Shown: piece by piece, positions 63,002-64,000 of the stretch | How the letters are laid out: each line of letters starts with the position of its first letter | How positions within the stretch are numbered: position 1 is the stretch's first letter | Assembly (NCBI RefSeq): GCF_963665675.1 | Contig: NZ_OY762426.1 | Location: forward strand, 930,001-994,000 | Direction of reading: 5' to 3' | Origin: an uncultured Methanolobus sp. | GTDB lineage: Archaea > Halobacteriota > Methanosarcinia > Methanosarcinales > Methanosarcinaceae | DNA: 64,000 nucleotides | Position numbers and translations under genes: made by a program | Notes under the pieces: model-generated | What the model saw: only the letters and a program-made list of their open reading frames with translations | Database searches by the model: none | What the model was told of the DNA's origin: nothing

Positions 63002-63991
63002 ATGAATCCTGTGTGGAAAAATAAAAATGTGTTTGTTACTGGTGCCACCGGACTTGTTGGATCATGGCTGACAAAATTTTTACTTGATCAGGAAGCAAAC
63101 GTAACAGCCCTTGTCAGGGACCATGTTCCAAAATCAATTTTATGGAGCAGTTCCCCTGATTTTGACTATATTTCAGATAAATTGAATGTTGTTAACGGCG
63201 ATCTTGAAAATTATATGCTTCTGGAAAGAGCACTGAATGAGTACGAGATAGAAGTTGTTTTCCATCTTGGAGCACAAACTATCGTTGGTATTGCCAACAG
63301 GAATCCCCTATCTACTTTTGAAAGTAATATCCGTGGGACTTACAATCTGCTTGAGGCGGGTCGTCGTAATCCTAGTGTTAAATGCATTGTTGTCGCATCA
63401 AGTGACAAAGCCTATGGTGAACAGGAAATTTTGCCGTATTCCGAGGATACACCACTACAGGGAACTCATCCCTATGATGTTTCAAAAAGCTGTACAGATC
63501 TTCTATCATATACCTATTATAACACTTACAAATTACCCGTATGTATCACACGCTGCGGTAATTTCTATGGGCCAGGGGATCTTAACTTCAACAGGATAAT
63601 TCCCGGAACAATCCGTTCATTGCTTAATGATGAAAAGCCTGTGATCAGAAGTGATGGTACCTTCATCAGGGATTATTTCTATGTCAAAGATGGTGCGCTT
63701 GCCTATATGATGCTGGCTGAGAAAATATTAGAGGATAGGTCCATCCACGGGGAAGCATTTAATTTCAGTACTGAAAGCCAGATCACCGTTTTGGACCTTG
63801 TTAATAGGATAATAGAACAAATGAAACCAGGCACAGAACCTGTCATCTTGAACGAGGCCAGAAATGAGATAAAAAACCAGTATCTGTGTGCTGAAAAAGC
63901 CAGAAATATACTCGAATGGGAATCGAAATACACACTGGAATCATCCCTTGCTGAAACAATAGAATGGTACAGACAGATGAAAAGTGACTGA
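63002..63991 (+). CDS. rfbG: CDP-glucose 4,6-dehydratase-like SDR enzyme
   Basis: A 329-residue extended [23 protein letters not shown] binds [37 protein letters not shown] and HPYDVSKSC provide the catalytic Ser/Asp-Lys/Tyr-Lys set. [20 protein letters not shown] is typical of CDP-glucose dehydratases. The start at 63002 has GGTGAT just upstream; the longer reading from 62966 overlaps rfbF by 32 nt. It is 4 nt after rfbF, so the two are one unit. Confidence 0.9.
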   Translation: MNPVWKNKNVFVTGATGLVGSWLTKFLLDQEANVTALVRDHVPKSILWSSSPDFDYISDKLNVVNGDLENYMLLERALNEYEIEVVFHLGAQTIVGIANRNPLSTFESNIRGTYNLLEAGRRNPSVKCIVVASSDKAYGEQEILPYSEDTPLQGTHPYDVSKSCTDLLSYTYYNTYKLPVCITRCGNFYGPGDLNFNRIIPGTIRSLLNDEKPVIRSDGTFIRDYFYVKDGALAYMMLAEKILEDRSIHGEAFNFSTESQITVLDLVNRIIEQMKPGTEPVILNEARNEIKNQYLCAEKARNILEWESKYTLESSLAETIEWYRQMKSD

Positions 63992-64000
63992 GAAAAATTC

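Noticed and set aside
1..64000. tRNA or rRNA genes
   Set aside because: I found no convincing tRNA T-loop/anticodon arrangement or rRNA segment in the gaps I read; a dedicated search could still find a missed one.

Overview
The window is chromosomal DNA from a methanogenic archaeon of the order Methanosarcinales. The main evidence is a complete eight-gene mtrEDCBAFGH operon for the Na+-pumping methyl-H4MPT:coenzyme M methyltransferase. It is supported by tandem S-layer domains of the Methanosarcinales type, archaeal housekeeping genes (SRP19, Sec61-beta, RadB, archaeal ThiL, archaeal phosphoglycerate mutase, TrmI) and archaeal TATA boxes. Several genes look leaderless: a TATA box lies about 27-30 nt before the ATG and there is no Shine-Dalgarno sequence. 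I cannot name the species; a Methanolobus/Methanococcoides-like methylotroph is a reasonable guess.

Layout. (1) 0-3.35 kb is accessory: a partial ORF, a C10A10 homopolymer tract, a gene remnant, and a three-gene ABC-three-component conflict system (Mrr-like effector, small middle component, DUF2326 ATPase). (2) 3.7-10.4 kb: small heat-shock protein, phosphoglycerate mutase, an S-layer-related membrane protein, aspartate kinase, PurM and two small unknown genes. (3) 10.6-15.6 kb: the mtr operon on the minus strand, preceded on the same strand by a Cys-rich small protein and a U32-family Fe-S protein. (4) 17.4-27.6 kb: mixed housekeeping genes, with RadB apparently starting at a non-canonical AUA codon. 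(5) 28.3-31.8 kb: a glutaredoxin-like protein, class III ribonucleotide reductase and its activase. (6) 31.9-41.1 kb: a DUF4349 lipoprotein, ThiL, a 1242-residue PKD/S-layer protein with near-identical repeats, an HTH regulator and a sulfonate/nitrate-type ABC importer. (7) 41.4-48.4 kb: a frameshift-split HEPN-like gene, a bactofilin-like protein, a PAS histidine kinase, a QW-repeat protein and a second, shorter class III reductase. (8) 48.9-58.2 kb is the most unusual part: an archaeal polymorphic toxin-immunity locus. A 1344-codon ORF encodes a secreted stalk protein (GLUG, Ca-binding repeats, DUF4114) ending in a pretoxin segment and a PD-(D/E)XK nuclease. A candidate immunity gene follows 9 nt later. 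After a severed Mrp/NBP35 fragment comes a displaced vWA/Ca-repeat/pretoxin/toxin cassette with its own overlapping candidate immunity gene, then a third decayed cassette start cut by an insertion sequence. (9) 57.6-59.9 kb: a 46-bp repeat shared with the left end of the window, an IS1-type remnant, and an intact IS66 element with 8-bp target duplication. (10) 60-64 kb: surface-polysaccharide genes (a frameshifted glycosyltransferase, gmd, rfbF, rfbG).

Taken together, a conserved methanogenesis and housekeeping core is flanked by mobile and conflict-related islands. The two ends share a 46-bp exact repeat, and several genes near mobile DNA are broken. Two breaks lie at or near single-nucleotide shifts, so some could be sequence errors rather than real decay.
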